DNA of 64,000 bases, taken from Oscheius sp. JU75 (lineage: Eukaryota > Nematoda > Chromadorea > Rhabditida > Rhabditidae). Shown in pieces: positions 33,701-43,312 of the stretch; within the stretch, counting starts at the first letter, position 1, and each line of letters starts with the position of its first letter. Location of the stretch: NCBI GenBank assembly GCA_037178855.1, contig JASJZC010000006.1, positions 9,652,501 through 9,716,500 of the forward strand. The letters are read 5' to 3'. The position numbers and the translations under genes were made by a program. The notes beneath the pieces were generated by a model. The model did no database searches, had not been told where the DNA came from, and saw only the letters and a program-made list of their open reading frames with translations.

Positions 33701-34514
33701 TGTCTTTCTCTTTCTATCTGGACTTGCCTTGACATCTACCCCCATCTTCTTGAGATTTTCAAAGTCTCTTGCCGAACCATGATTGGCGAAGACCACATCA
33801 GCTGTGACTCTTCCCGGCGCTGACCAGGCTAACCACTGGTGTCCGGAATCTGAAATCGTTATGTGTCTACGACTGGAAGTTCTCACTTTTACCGCCCTGT
33901 TCATCCGGAAAAACAACAGGGCTTATTCCACTTGTACTGAACACTTCCTGTCCATGGGAATCGTGAATGAAGATTCTGTTGGGTCTGTCAAAATCCGGGT
34001 AGGACAGCAAAACTTCGTAGGGAATAGTGCGAACTTCTGAACGCGGTCTATTGTAGAATGATCATGAACGCACCTTCGAGTCCTGCCTCCATCCACAGCT
34101 TGGCAATCGTGTGAGCAACACGCTTGTTTGCCTCGCTCCCGGCCAAATGAGGCTCTCGAGTCAACAGTCTTAAATTTTTCTTGATGTTTTCGGCATTGAT
34201 GGCTCCCAGAAGGTAGTCGGAGACAGTCTTGTGGACATCTAAGAGTTTTGATAACAGTGGAAGACAGAGATGAGTATTAGTCTTACCATGAATAGTCTCA
34301 GTTCTTGACATGGCTATCGGATGGTCGGCATGATGTTTACCCAAAAGAAGGACACATACCATCAGAAGAAAACCGAATCCGATCGAGGCATAGACCTTGA
34401 TCATCGGGGCTCCCAGGAGGGAGGTCCTGGCTGAAAATCATCGTCTGGATCTGATCTTAGGTCAATTCAGAACTCACGGTCGTCTTGTGGAATGCGCAAA
34501 TCTTTCCTGGTCAT
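30733..34514 (-). CDS. gcp-2: Glutamate carboxypeptidase II / NAALADase (M28 peptidase)
   Basis: Thirteen exons (34478-34514, 34287-34430, 34074-34238, 33893-34036, 33728-33849, 33338-33601, 33188-33299, 32955-33107, 32794-32910, 32610-32754, 31424-31961, 31054-31169, 30733-30985) encode 769 residues. A short cytosolic tail and one membrane helix ([17 protein letters not shown], about residues 30-46) make a type II membrane protein. A PA-like apical domain contains [11 protein letters not shown] and [10 protein letters not shown]. The catalytic M28 domain keeps all five zinc ligands by position: H in GNHFDAW, D in SQDPNSG, E in WDAEEYG, D in YLNMDCLQ and H in [10 protein letters not shown]. 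The C-terminal dimerisation domain ends near [10 protein letters not shown]. Such enzymes cut C-terminal glutamate from peptides such as NAAG and from folate. Exon 5 ends in a GC donor (GTCAAG|GCAAGT). The penultimate intron carries a GC-rich inverted-repeat insertion. The symbol is by family resemblance. Confidence 0.93.
31184..31397. mobile_element. GC-rich MITE-like inverted-repeat element
   Basis: The ends GTGGCCGGTTCCAAAATACC and (read backwards) GTGGCCGGTTCCAAGAGACC match over about 25 bases with few mismatches. Inside, CGCGTTCCAAG and CTTGGAACGCG form a second inverted pair. A possible 3-base CTG duplication flanks it. The block is strongly GC-rich in an AT-rich intron, with repeated GCGGT/ACCGC motifs. 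No coding capacity; probably a non-autonomous DNA transposon. Confidence 0.7.
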
Positions 34515-36045
34515 ACTTTTAGAGGGTCTGGCGGAATTGGATGTCTCTCACACCCCCTGCACCCTCTCAAGAAGCTCGTTTTCAATTACGATGCATTAAA
34601 GGCGATTGGAAAAAAAGGGCAGGGGACCCAGATCGGTCTATTGTTAAGACAAAGCCCATTTTCGGAAAGGGAAATTTATAGGATTGTCTCCATTCGACAC
34701 CCTCAGGACCTTTCTCTATGTCTTTCTGTCTCCTCTCCAGAAAAGGATTACCTTCGCAGCTAATGTCAACAGCCCTCTTCGGCTGCAGCTTCTTGTCTCT
34801 CGGAGTAACATAGGGAGTTCTAGGGATGCTGATCGTGTCATTGAGAACAGTCAGTGGGGAGAGAATTGACAGTGAGATTGAAGGCGAGCGGACCGGGGAA
34901 AGGCCTCGAAGAATTCCACTTCGATGAAACTCCAACGGGGCCACCCGCGTCATGATGTCTAATGATTAATCATGAGGCCATCTTCATCACGCTATCTTGT
35001 TTTCAGGGGTGTTGAGAGGCGGATTTTTGGATATCCAGTGAAAACTTCCCTATTGTGACAGAGCTACCGCCCCGAGGATAGACTAACTACAAGGTGTAAC
35101 ATGGCACTGAGTGATGAGAGCCCCTAACCGACCACCTATTAATTCTGCTCGAGTCGCAACGCGAAAATCCCATTGTTACACTTTTTGATTCGAACAACAT
35201 TGATTCGATTTTTTACCTGTATGCTGTTGGGAGCCGATGCCAACGTACGGCATGGTAGAAAGGGCTGAAAAGTATTGAGAAGGATCATGAGAAGAAATGG
35301 CAAAGATTGTAGATCACTCTCGAAGCTATTTCGTTAGACTCGTTCTACAACGATCATGATCTGCGAAAAACGCGAGTTTTAGGATACCACTCGTACGATC
35401 ACTTTGAGTCCGAAAGCTGATTTGGGGTTGGTAACTATATAGGGGCAAGACTAAGGGGAAATTGTACGGAATTAAAACGAGCAACCGATCCCAAGCCAAA
35501 AACTAAATAACTCTTTTCTGGTCAAAGAAATGGTTTTCGGACAACGTGATGTTCTGCAAAGTTGTAGATTTTGACATGAGCAATACCTTTGCAGAAAATG
35601 AACACTTTTAAAACGCAAGTTTTTGACTCTAAACACCTGCTGCAGTTTTTGACCTCACACTTTTTGGCTTCAAATCGGCTCCTCTGGGCAAGGGAAAGAC
35701 AGAGAGACAGAGTGGTAGAGAGACTAGAAAACAGTCGAGAAAGTTGGCCGGCCTATAACTGCCATAGCAGTAGTGGTTATCAGTATGGCATTGGGAGTGG
35801 ACACGGGGGAGATAAGCAGAGAAAGGGTCATCCTTCTGGAAAACCAAACATTCAGTGACCATGGGGCATAGTCTTGAAAGCTAGAGGAGGAAGACAATGT
35901 CTATCAAGAAATGTGTTATCAAGAGTCAGTCAGCTGGCCATTGGGATTGGCCCATCCGGCAGCTGTAAGATCACACAACAAGCATGTTTCCTACCCAAAA
36001 CAACAACCAATTCTTCCTTATTTACTGAATTTATTACGGCTCGTT
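34515..36045. other. Intergenic region with dispersed element
   Basis: Holds copy 3 of the hairpin element (about 35312-35615). An open frame on the minus strand (34953 to about 34748), opening MTRVAPLEFHRSGILRG and followed by a usable donor, may be an untranslated or alternative 5' exon. It does not splice in phase to gcp-2, so it is not called. Confidence 0.45.
35312..35615 (+). repeat. Dispersed hairpin element, copy 3
   Basis: The head TCGAAGCTATTTCGTTAGAC and ACGATCATGATCTGCG, then the left arm GTTCTGCAAAGTTGTAG (35551-35567) and a decayed right arm near 35587-35599. It shares an AAAAACGCG insertion and the CTATATAGGG-CAAGAC stretch with copy 4, defining a second subfamily. Confidence 0.75.
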
Positions 36046-37022
36046 TTACATTTCTCTAATTCCGGCGTGGTGACAGTACATGATGACATTCCAGTTATAA
36101 AGACAGGTTACGTCCTCTTTGGTGATTCTGTCAATTGTCATGCCGCTCGGATCGCACATTCGGAGACACCGCGACCCGACCTGAAGGGTTATTTTGGATA
36201 AAACTCTTATACTTACCTGTAGTTGGGGTGCGTTCAGGTCCAGGTCAACACAACATTTTCTGTTGTCGCGATTCTGCGAAGCACAGAAGAGGATCGACGA
36301 AAGGTACTTGAGGTTACATTTGGCCTCTCGGACCAAGTCGATTAGCTGAAAATTGCTGATTGTTTCTGTCATTTCTACGCGGTAGATTCCAAGCAACCTT
36401 TTGAAAAGCTAAAGCAATTCTTTCTCGACCAAAAAGGATGTAAAACAGAGAGATAGAGAGACAGAAAGTCAGATAAATTCAAGATGTATTCTCTCTTCCC
36501 ATATATTTTCTCCCGTACCGTCATGCCAGTTGCTCATTTTTACAAGAGAGTGTTTCTTTTTCTCTCCACTCACCATATTTCTGGCCTTTGACTGATCTGT
36601 CTCGTAGGAGCACATGAAATGGCACTCTTCCGGCACATAGAGTTGACAGCAGGCATTGAAGAGCTTATTGGCAATGAACTTGCTGGTACAGGGTTGGTAG
36701 CCCTTGTCTGCTGTGCCACACTTTCCCTGGAATTATGCGAATAAGGGCCTTGTTCCAGAACTTACAGATTCTTTAGATGGTGCTCTTCTCCTATCCGCAT
36801 CAATTTTCCGCGTGAATAAGGCCATCTTCCGGTCTGGACAGTGCCTCCGTATCCATTTATAGCAATTTTTGGGTATCGGACATCCTTCGTCAAATTTCGT
36901 TGTACAACAGGACGCTGAATTCAGGGTGCAGGATTGACAGGTGACTTACCTCTGCTAACTTTGGGGCAGTTGGCTGCTAGTGTGGAGGCGAAAGTAAAAA
37001 GAGTCGCAAGGACTAACCGCAT
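36046..37022 (-). CDS. Secreted DB-module cysteine-rich protein
   Basis: Five exons (36950-37022, 36766-36914, 36574-36726, 36217-36408, 36046-36180) give 233 residues. MRLVLATLFTFASTLAA is a signal peptide. Cysteine-rich blocks follow: ASCCTTKF...CYKW; then FNACCQLYVPEECHFMCSY, CNLKYLSSILFCASQNRDN, KCCVDL, RCLRMCD and NVIMYCHHAGI. Paired CC followed by CxxxC and a terminal YCxxxGI is the pattern of the nematode DB module, here about one and a half to two modules. Members are secreted and mostly of unknown function, some linked to cuticle or immunoglobulin-type surface proteins. TTTTTATTGTCAG abuts the ATG, a textbook trans-splice acceptor. An AATAAA (36030-36035, minus) lies 10 bases past the stop. 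Confidence 0.85.
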
Positions 37023-37927
37023 CTGACAATAAAAATTATATTCGGTCTCAAAGCGGGAGTTAAAGTTTATGTTAGGGCGAGATTGTTGCGCAGGAAAGAC
37101 TTTGCGCCTTGGATTTGAAACGAGAAGTGGGAAAGAAAAACATGGAACTGTTGCGAGGACACAAAGAGACAGGTAGACAGAGACAAACGGACATTTGTTG
37201 CAAGAATGTCCTCCTGATCAATGAGGCAAAAAAGAGGACAGGGAGGCATCGAATCTTCTCTCGGCAAAAACATATGGGAAGGAGAGAGAACCGAGTATAG
37301 GTATTTGAGATGGGCGTAGAAGATATCTCTCATTTTCGGCGTGGTCAGTTTGCGGGGAAATCCGAAAAGAAAAGACAGAGGCGATGTTGACGAGACTTTG
37401 ATATACTCTCTCAGCGCGGAAAGAATGTTGCCTTTCGGTGATAAGCAGCCGGTCGCTCTTGGCAATTATGCTAACTGATCGCGATTTTCATTCCATTCAA
37501 TGGACTCAATCCGGACAAGTACTGAAGTGAAAAAAGTCGAGAGTGGCCTGATGAAAGCCGTCTACAAAAGGGAAAATGGGTCGTCGAAAGCGGGAGTCTG
37601 CGCGGTAATTGAGTGCTACGATCCACACACACAGTGGCCATCGGCGATCTCATCATTGCGTCACAGCCTCAACAAATGAGTTCACGTCAGCCCGCTTTGT
37701 CGTACAGATCCTCTTTTATAGAAACCGTCAAATCCGCTTCGTTTTTGCCTCGAGATGCACCCTTCAGATCTCTTATCTCTCGGTCCCGACGTTTCAGCTC
37801 CCTTTTTTCGAGCTCCGTGTAGCTATCTCAAATTTCGAGATGATGTGGAACATTTCAACATCTGTCTATGTCTCTCTGTCTCTAACTATTCTTAAATCTG
37901 AATCACCAGGCATGACCCTTCGCAGCC
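37023..37927. other. Intergenic region without a supported gene
   Basis: Open frames exist on both strands (about 37067-37465 minus, 37613-37822 plus), but neither shows a recognisable domain or splice partners. Nothing else was seen. Confidence 0.45.
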
Positions 37928-39880
37928 TTATGCTTTATTCAACATCTCGTTGAATCTTCTGAAATGATCATCCGCAGCAGAGATTCCTCTCAAAGTGTCT
38001 ATTCGACTGCTCTTCTTCTTCTGCCAGATGAGAATCCACGGCATGAGGAGGGCATAGTTAGGCGACTGGGAGAAGATCTCTACCCAAACGGCCGATGTGA
38101 CCGTCTCGAAGGTGGGGAAGAACTAAAAATAGATCTGTATTATCCATGAACAAGCCACCCACCACGGGATAAAGGTAAATTCCCACGTAGGTGAACACAC
38201 TTAATAGGAAATGAGTGAAGAAGCAGGGAAATAGTGCCCGAATGAGGAATTTGTTTTCGGATATCTAGCATCCTGGTTCATGGAGATTGACTAGGAAAAA
38301 GTACCTGATACTTTCTGCCCAATCTCTGTACGAATCTTCTTCTGGTATGCTTGCGGACATTGAAGTAATAGGTCAACCCGAAAATGGTGAAAGTCGAGAC
38401 TTCCAGGCAGAACGGGATGAATGTTGCGATTTGATAAGTTTGACTGTTTTGCGGTGTTCTTATGGTTAAACTGGCAACGTAAACATTGTCGGGAACTGGT
38501 AAAAAGGTCCAAAAGAAGTGCATTGAACAAGCCAGGATTATCTGGAAACATCAAGCAAAATGTCTCTGTCTCTGTTTCTCTGTCTCTATGTCTCTCTCTT
38601 CCTGTCCGAGTCAACAACTGACTTACAGATACAACGATTAGGAGAATGCCAAGTTTTTGATTCTTAACTCTCTCATAAGACTCGATATAGAAAGTAGAGA
38701 TGGCTCTTTCCACAGCAAATGAGAACCTGAATGCAGGTCTTTCAGGAAAGTGAATTGAACTTACATATTAAAAGACTGAGAGACTGCCCCAATGACTGGA
38801 AAAAGACGGAATGCCACAGAGAATCGAGCATTTATTACGTAGGAGCAGGTATTTTCTGACGGAAGAGATGTTCTGAATTTGAATTTCGAACCGATGTATA
38901 TGAGATCCCGCAACGAAGTTTTTAAAGAACGTGTATCCAGAGATCCACCTTTTCAGGCTATAAATACCGATGTTCCACGTAAACACTTGTACTTGCCGAC
39001 CCCGGGGAAAGTAATCAGCTCTCCTCGGGCGGAAAGTATGTTTAAAACGTCAATTGCATTAGAACGGGAATATTATGAAAAACGCACCGTATCAAGTCAT
39101 ACAAGTAGACGATGGCGAAAAAAGTAGTCGCATGGAAGGCAAAGTAGCAGTGACCGTAATAGAGCAATCTTGCGTTGGGATTAGCTATCCAGGAGGATCT
39201 CTGATTAGGATTTAGTTGAGAAGGCCGAGACCGAGAGACAGAGAAACGAAGACAGATAAATAGATCAGAGTGTCTTTAATAAGTGATAGAAGCCATGTGC
39301 ACGAGAAAAAGAACGTTCCAAAAATCTTCAAAAGCAGCATTTCTCGCAGACCCCTCTCGTAGCTACTACGTTAGACTCCTTCTACAACAATCATGGACAG
39401 CGAAAAACGCGGGTTTAAGGGCCACTTTCAGCCCGAAAAAATGACTTTGAAGGAGGAGCCTAACTATATAGGGACAAGACCGAGGGGAGATGGTACGAGA
39501 GTGAAACAGGCGATCGGGCCCAAACCAAAAACGATATAACTCTTTTCTGGTCTAAGAAATGGTTTCCGGACAACGTGATGCTCTGCAAACTTGTAGATTT
39601 TGGCATGAGCAACCCCCTTTGCAGAACATCGGGAAGCTAGAAAATAACACTTGGCTAGAAAGATTGGTTCAAATTATGACGAGACACAGGCAAGGGAAAC
39701 ACAGATAGTCAGAGAGGTAGAAACCGAAATGGACCAACGTACCTTCTTTTTGAAGAGTACAAGTATACAGACCGAGCCCAGGGCTGCGAGAACCATCTTG
39801 ACAGCGACCAGCACTTTAAATAGGACAGATACTGCTACCTCTTCGGCCTCGGCACAGAGATGTGGAGAGACATTTGACAT
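37928..39880 (-). CDS. Nematode chemoreceptor, Sra superfamily (Srab/Sre-like)
   Basis: Seven exons (39743-39880, 39088-39200, 38765-38872, 38627-38726, 38305-38541, 38163-38264, 37928-38122) give 330 residues, typical for this group. Membrane helices alternate with family-type loops: ANPNARLLYYGHCYFAFHAT, CSYVINARFSVAFRLFPVIG, the helix-3 end SFAVERAISTFYIESYERVK, and the C-terminal SPNYALLMPWILIW. Presumed sensory receptor of unknown ligand. The start follows CATCTTTCAG directly (trans-splice acceptor); a longer in-frame start at 39916 lies upstream of it and was not used. The last intron is 40 bases. AATAAA is embedded in the last codons before the stop. Intron 1 (39201-39742) contains dispersed element copy 4. 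Choice between Srab and Sre is uncertain. Confidence 0.82.
39340..39650 (+). repeat. Dispersed hairpin element, copy 4
   Basis: The head TCTCGTAGCTACTACGTTAG, the GCGAAAAACGCGGGTTTAAG block and the tail CTCTGCAAACTTGTAG (39581-39596), with right arm CTTTGCAGAACAT near 39617-39629. It belongs to the same subfamily as copy 3 and sits in intron 1 of the Sra-type receptor. Confidence 0.75.
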
Positions 39881-40622
39881 CTGAAAGATGACGAAGTTTT
39901 GAAAGAGGAAAACCAAAACTCCGGTTGACTGGACAATAGAAAAGACGATTAGCCCTCACATACGGCATGTAAACATATCACAGGAAACTATTCGACTGGA
40001 ATGAATTGAACTCGGAGATGTCTAGAGATAAATGGAGCTGAAAAAGAGCAGTGGAAAGAGCCCCCACGGGAAATGGGTTAATATTCAAAGAATAAGACTC
40101 ATTATACTTAACGCGTAGACGTATTAGTCTGGGAGAAACAGAGGGACAGAGAGACAGGGAAAGCGAGTGACACCAAGAAGGTCACAGAGAGACAGAGAGT
40201 CAAAGTGACAGACAAGAGACTATAGCAAAAAAAAAATGTTTCAAAACAAATATCATGAATATTCAACGCCGAGCTGCTTTTCTGACACCTGACGCTGACT
40301 TTCAGCTGTTTCAGTTGTTTTTCGGTAGAAACAACAGGCAAAAGCTGGTCAAGAGACTATGGACGCCGTTAATCACAACTTTTCATTGATTTTGAGTACG
40401 TGTACACGCCCGTTGCATGAGATGCAGAAGGATACAAATTAAATGCATACTTTCTGTGACATAAATCTTGAAGGGCGATAGGAAGTGTAGAGATGAAGAA
40501 CGTGGGAGCCTGCTCAAGACTTCTGATGCCTTATGATACAATTATGAGCGGGGTATTTTTCCCAGACACTGCTAACCCTCAACACCTAATTTGAGATAAT
40601 AATCGACAAAACAGACAACAAA
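39881..40622. other. Intergenic region between two receptors
   Basis: Contains GACAGAGA-type sequence at about 40138-40205. No gene seen. Confidence 0.45.
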
Positions 40623-41979
40623 TCAGACAAACTGGGGCTGGGAGCTTCGAGAGTCGGGGGTCTGGAGTCGGAAGAAGAGAGCTCGGAGCTGGCTTCGGAG
40701 ATCGTCACAGGTGAAGATGAGAACGAAGGGAGGGAAGAGCGACAGAGCGTCTGTCGCGTAAAGAAGAGCGATTCGAGAAGTGTAGTAGGCAGAAGGATGC
40801 TCGGAGCGAGAGAGCTTTAGAATAATCTGGAAGATTGGTTCATGTTTTAAAAAAATGTGAATACGAACCAGACACAGGATGGTAGAAACTTGCAAGGTCA
40901 GTTCGACTACGCTAACAGCAAACAATTTGACTTCTGCTCGGTGCTGTAACTCTCGGAAGGAGATGTTTCTCTAAAGGATTCAGGGTAAAAATAGGTCTCC
41001 GTGTCGCTGTGTCTCTAGATCACTATCACTTACCAAATGAATGAACACGAGAGAGTTGAACACTACTCCTACTAGAACAGTAGAACCAATTATTAATATT
41101 CCGGCGTGGAAGACAAAGAAACTGTCCTAAAAACGCTATATCTTCTGAAAGTTTAAACAGTCACTGCAGTAGACTCCGCTCTGAAGTTGTCAGTCCTCTG
41201 AACGTAGATGTACCGGGCGTCTTCACCAAAAACTGCGGAGAAGAGGATGGCTATGGGTACGAGTATGGAGGCCACGAAGGCCCAAGAAAATCGATTCCAA
41301 AACTGAATTCTTCCTTGCTTACCCGCAGATTCTTTAGTTACCATAGATATTCGGCTATTGAGGACAATGACGATGAATCTGTCGATGGTAATGAGGCATG
41401 CAAGCCAGGCATGACCGAAAAATGTCACACGATGTGCCACCAGCATTGGCATGAGCCACCAGTAGGATCGGTTGTAGAAGTACTGACCCAAAGAACAGGA
41501 TCCGCATGTGAAGAGCGGTAGACGGATGATTACGAACTTACAGAAGTAGGAGCCTATATTCTGAAATCTATCGTTTACCGCTTGAACACTTGTTATGTGT
41601 CTCTCCGTGAAAAGTCATTCAGTTAGCGCGCGTTGACTACAAAACAAAAGGAGTCTGGTTCGGTATCCAGGCTGGTTAAATCTGTTTGTATATTCATCAA
41701 ACTTCCGGAAAGACATTTTTATAATTTATTGGATATCATTAGTCTGGCCACATTTATAATATTTTCCCGTATCTTTCCTGTTATCCCGCCGAATTCAAAC
41801 AGTGGATCCAGATGATCATAACTACTTACAATTACTCCCAAAATCACGAAGAGGCGAAAAAACGAGGTCGAAAATCGCTCATATCTTAGTATGACCAGAA
41901 TAACCAGAAGGTAGATAGGGATGGCCACACAGCCATAAGCGATCATTGAAATGAAGTACGGGGAAGAGAATGACTCCAT
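40623..41979 (-). CDS. Nematode chemoreceptor, Srv-like (Srg superfamily)
   Basis: Five exons (41830-41979, 41165-41560, 41034-41126, 40869-40970, 40623-40826) give 314 residues. The first helix YGCVAIPIYLLVILVILRYE and the following FSTSFFRLFVILG match Srv-type openings, and ACLITIDRFIVIVLNSR is the equivalent of the ITxNR helix-3 end. FRELQHRAEVKLFAVSVVE precedes helix 6, and helix 7 ends with DDLRSQLRALFF, as in this superfamily. Probably a chemosensory receptor. Exon 2 includes an internal GTAAGT that could act as a cryptic donor, but the read-through frame is conserved-looking and long. No trans-splice acceptor is obvious at the start. Confidence 0.78.
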
Positions 41980-43312
41980 TTTTTGACGAGTTCCTCAAAT
42001 TGTTGTGTATAAGATTGAGAAAGTGGAAACTACTTCTTCAAGACAAAAAAAGTTGTTCAGCTGCTAATGAGAGTTGCAACTATACACTCATTACTGAGAG
42101 CTAGTGCAAGAGCGAGAGGAGGACGTGGGATTTAGTCTGGTCAAAAGAGCGCTCTTTTCATCCTTCTGAGTTCTTTGGAAGAGGGAGGGTAGGCAAATTC
42201 CTTCATAGAAAATTTAAGATCATTGGTGTGAAGAAATTGCTCAAAAGTTCATGTCATCAGAGTATTAGACGATCAATTTGAATAAGAACCAAGCCTGTAC
42301 TTTTCATCAGAAGTTCCCTCTCGTTTCAGCAAACACGACAAATGCTTTTTTCGGCAGCTACGCAGTGTGAATTCTAAGCAATGGGCGGGGACATGTCACA
42401 AAACTGACTACAGGTAGACGAGTGACAGGGAGACAGAGAGAAGGGACAGAGAGACATGGAACTAGGCCAGTAACAGAGTCAACAGAGACTAGCACCAGAA
42501 CTGCGAGAACAGGATAGCAAATAAGTATCCAGGGTCTTTACGCCTGTAGGTTCTAGTCGTTACAATCACCATCGCAGAGCATCAGTGTTGCATATTGAAA
42601 AAGTGTCTCTACTTCTGTCAACCTCTAAAGAATTTGGGCGCTGAAATTCTATGAACTATTCTGGACACCGCTATGGAAATGCATACTTTCTGCGTCAGTA
42701 GAAAGCCCAAGGAGCCACCGAGCAAAGACTCCATCTTTCCATGGCTACTAGCAGTGGCAGATTAACGAGCTAGCTGTTCTTATCGCTGTCTCTTCACCAT
42801 GACAAAAAGAGGACATCGACTGTAGCGCTACTGTATGTCTTTTTTAATGTGATTGTTGTTCGAATTCTTAAGGAGAATGGAAGCAGCTGAATCATTGAAC
42901 AGAACAAGAGGACAAACTGCAACACTGATGTTCTGCGAAGGTGATTCTAACGACTGGAAGCTACAGGCGTAAAGGCCCTGGATGCTCATTTTCTATACTG
43001 TTCTCGTAGTTTTGGCTAGTCTCTACTGACTCTGTTACTGGCCTAGCTCCATGTCTCTCTGTTTCTGTCTGTCTGTCTGAACCACATTTAGAAGAAATAT
43101 TTAACGATTAGTTGCAAAGACAAACAAAATCTGATATATCTCTGACCAATGTACAGTGAGGAAGAGAGGGAGGGGGGCAATCACAGTCGTCAAATTGGAA
43201 AATTCTATATAGGAAGAAAGTCCTAGCAGATCAAAAGACAAGAGAATTGAATATGACAAGACGCAGTGGCTGGGAGAGAACACAAAAAAGAGAGACCATA
43301 AAATGATGTATA
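41980..43312. other. Intergenic region with long inverted repeat
   Basis: No gene seen. Dominated by the inverted repeat 42448-43060 and by GACAGAGA-type tracts (about 42420-42455, 43050-43080). Confidence 0.55.
42448..43060. repeat. Long imperfect inverted repeat
   Basis: The left arm 42448-42592 matches the reverse complement of 42918-43060 over about 145 bases with scattered mismatches (roughly four of five bases identical by eye). Shared blocks include AGGCCAGTAACAGAGTC, CCAGGG-CTTTACGCCTGTAG and CATCAGTGTTGCA. The spacer is about 325 bases with no open frame. Confidence 0.75.

Noticed and set aside
34748-34953. Possible upstream coding exon of gcp-2 (MTRVAPLEF...)
   Set aside because: It ends at a donor in phase 1, and no acceptor before 34514 lets it join the gcp-2 frame. 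The short N-terminal tail from 34514 already fits the family.
37067-37465. 132-codon minus frame between the DB gene and the Sra-type receptor
   Set aside because: No domain, no trans-splice acceptor before it, no splice partners; possible but unsupported.
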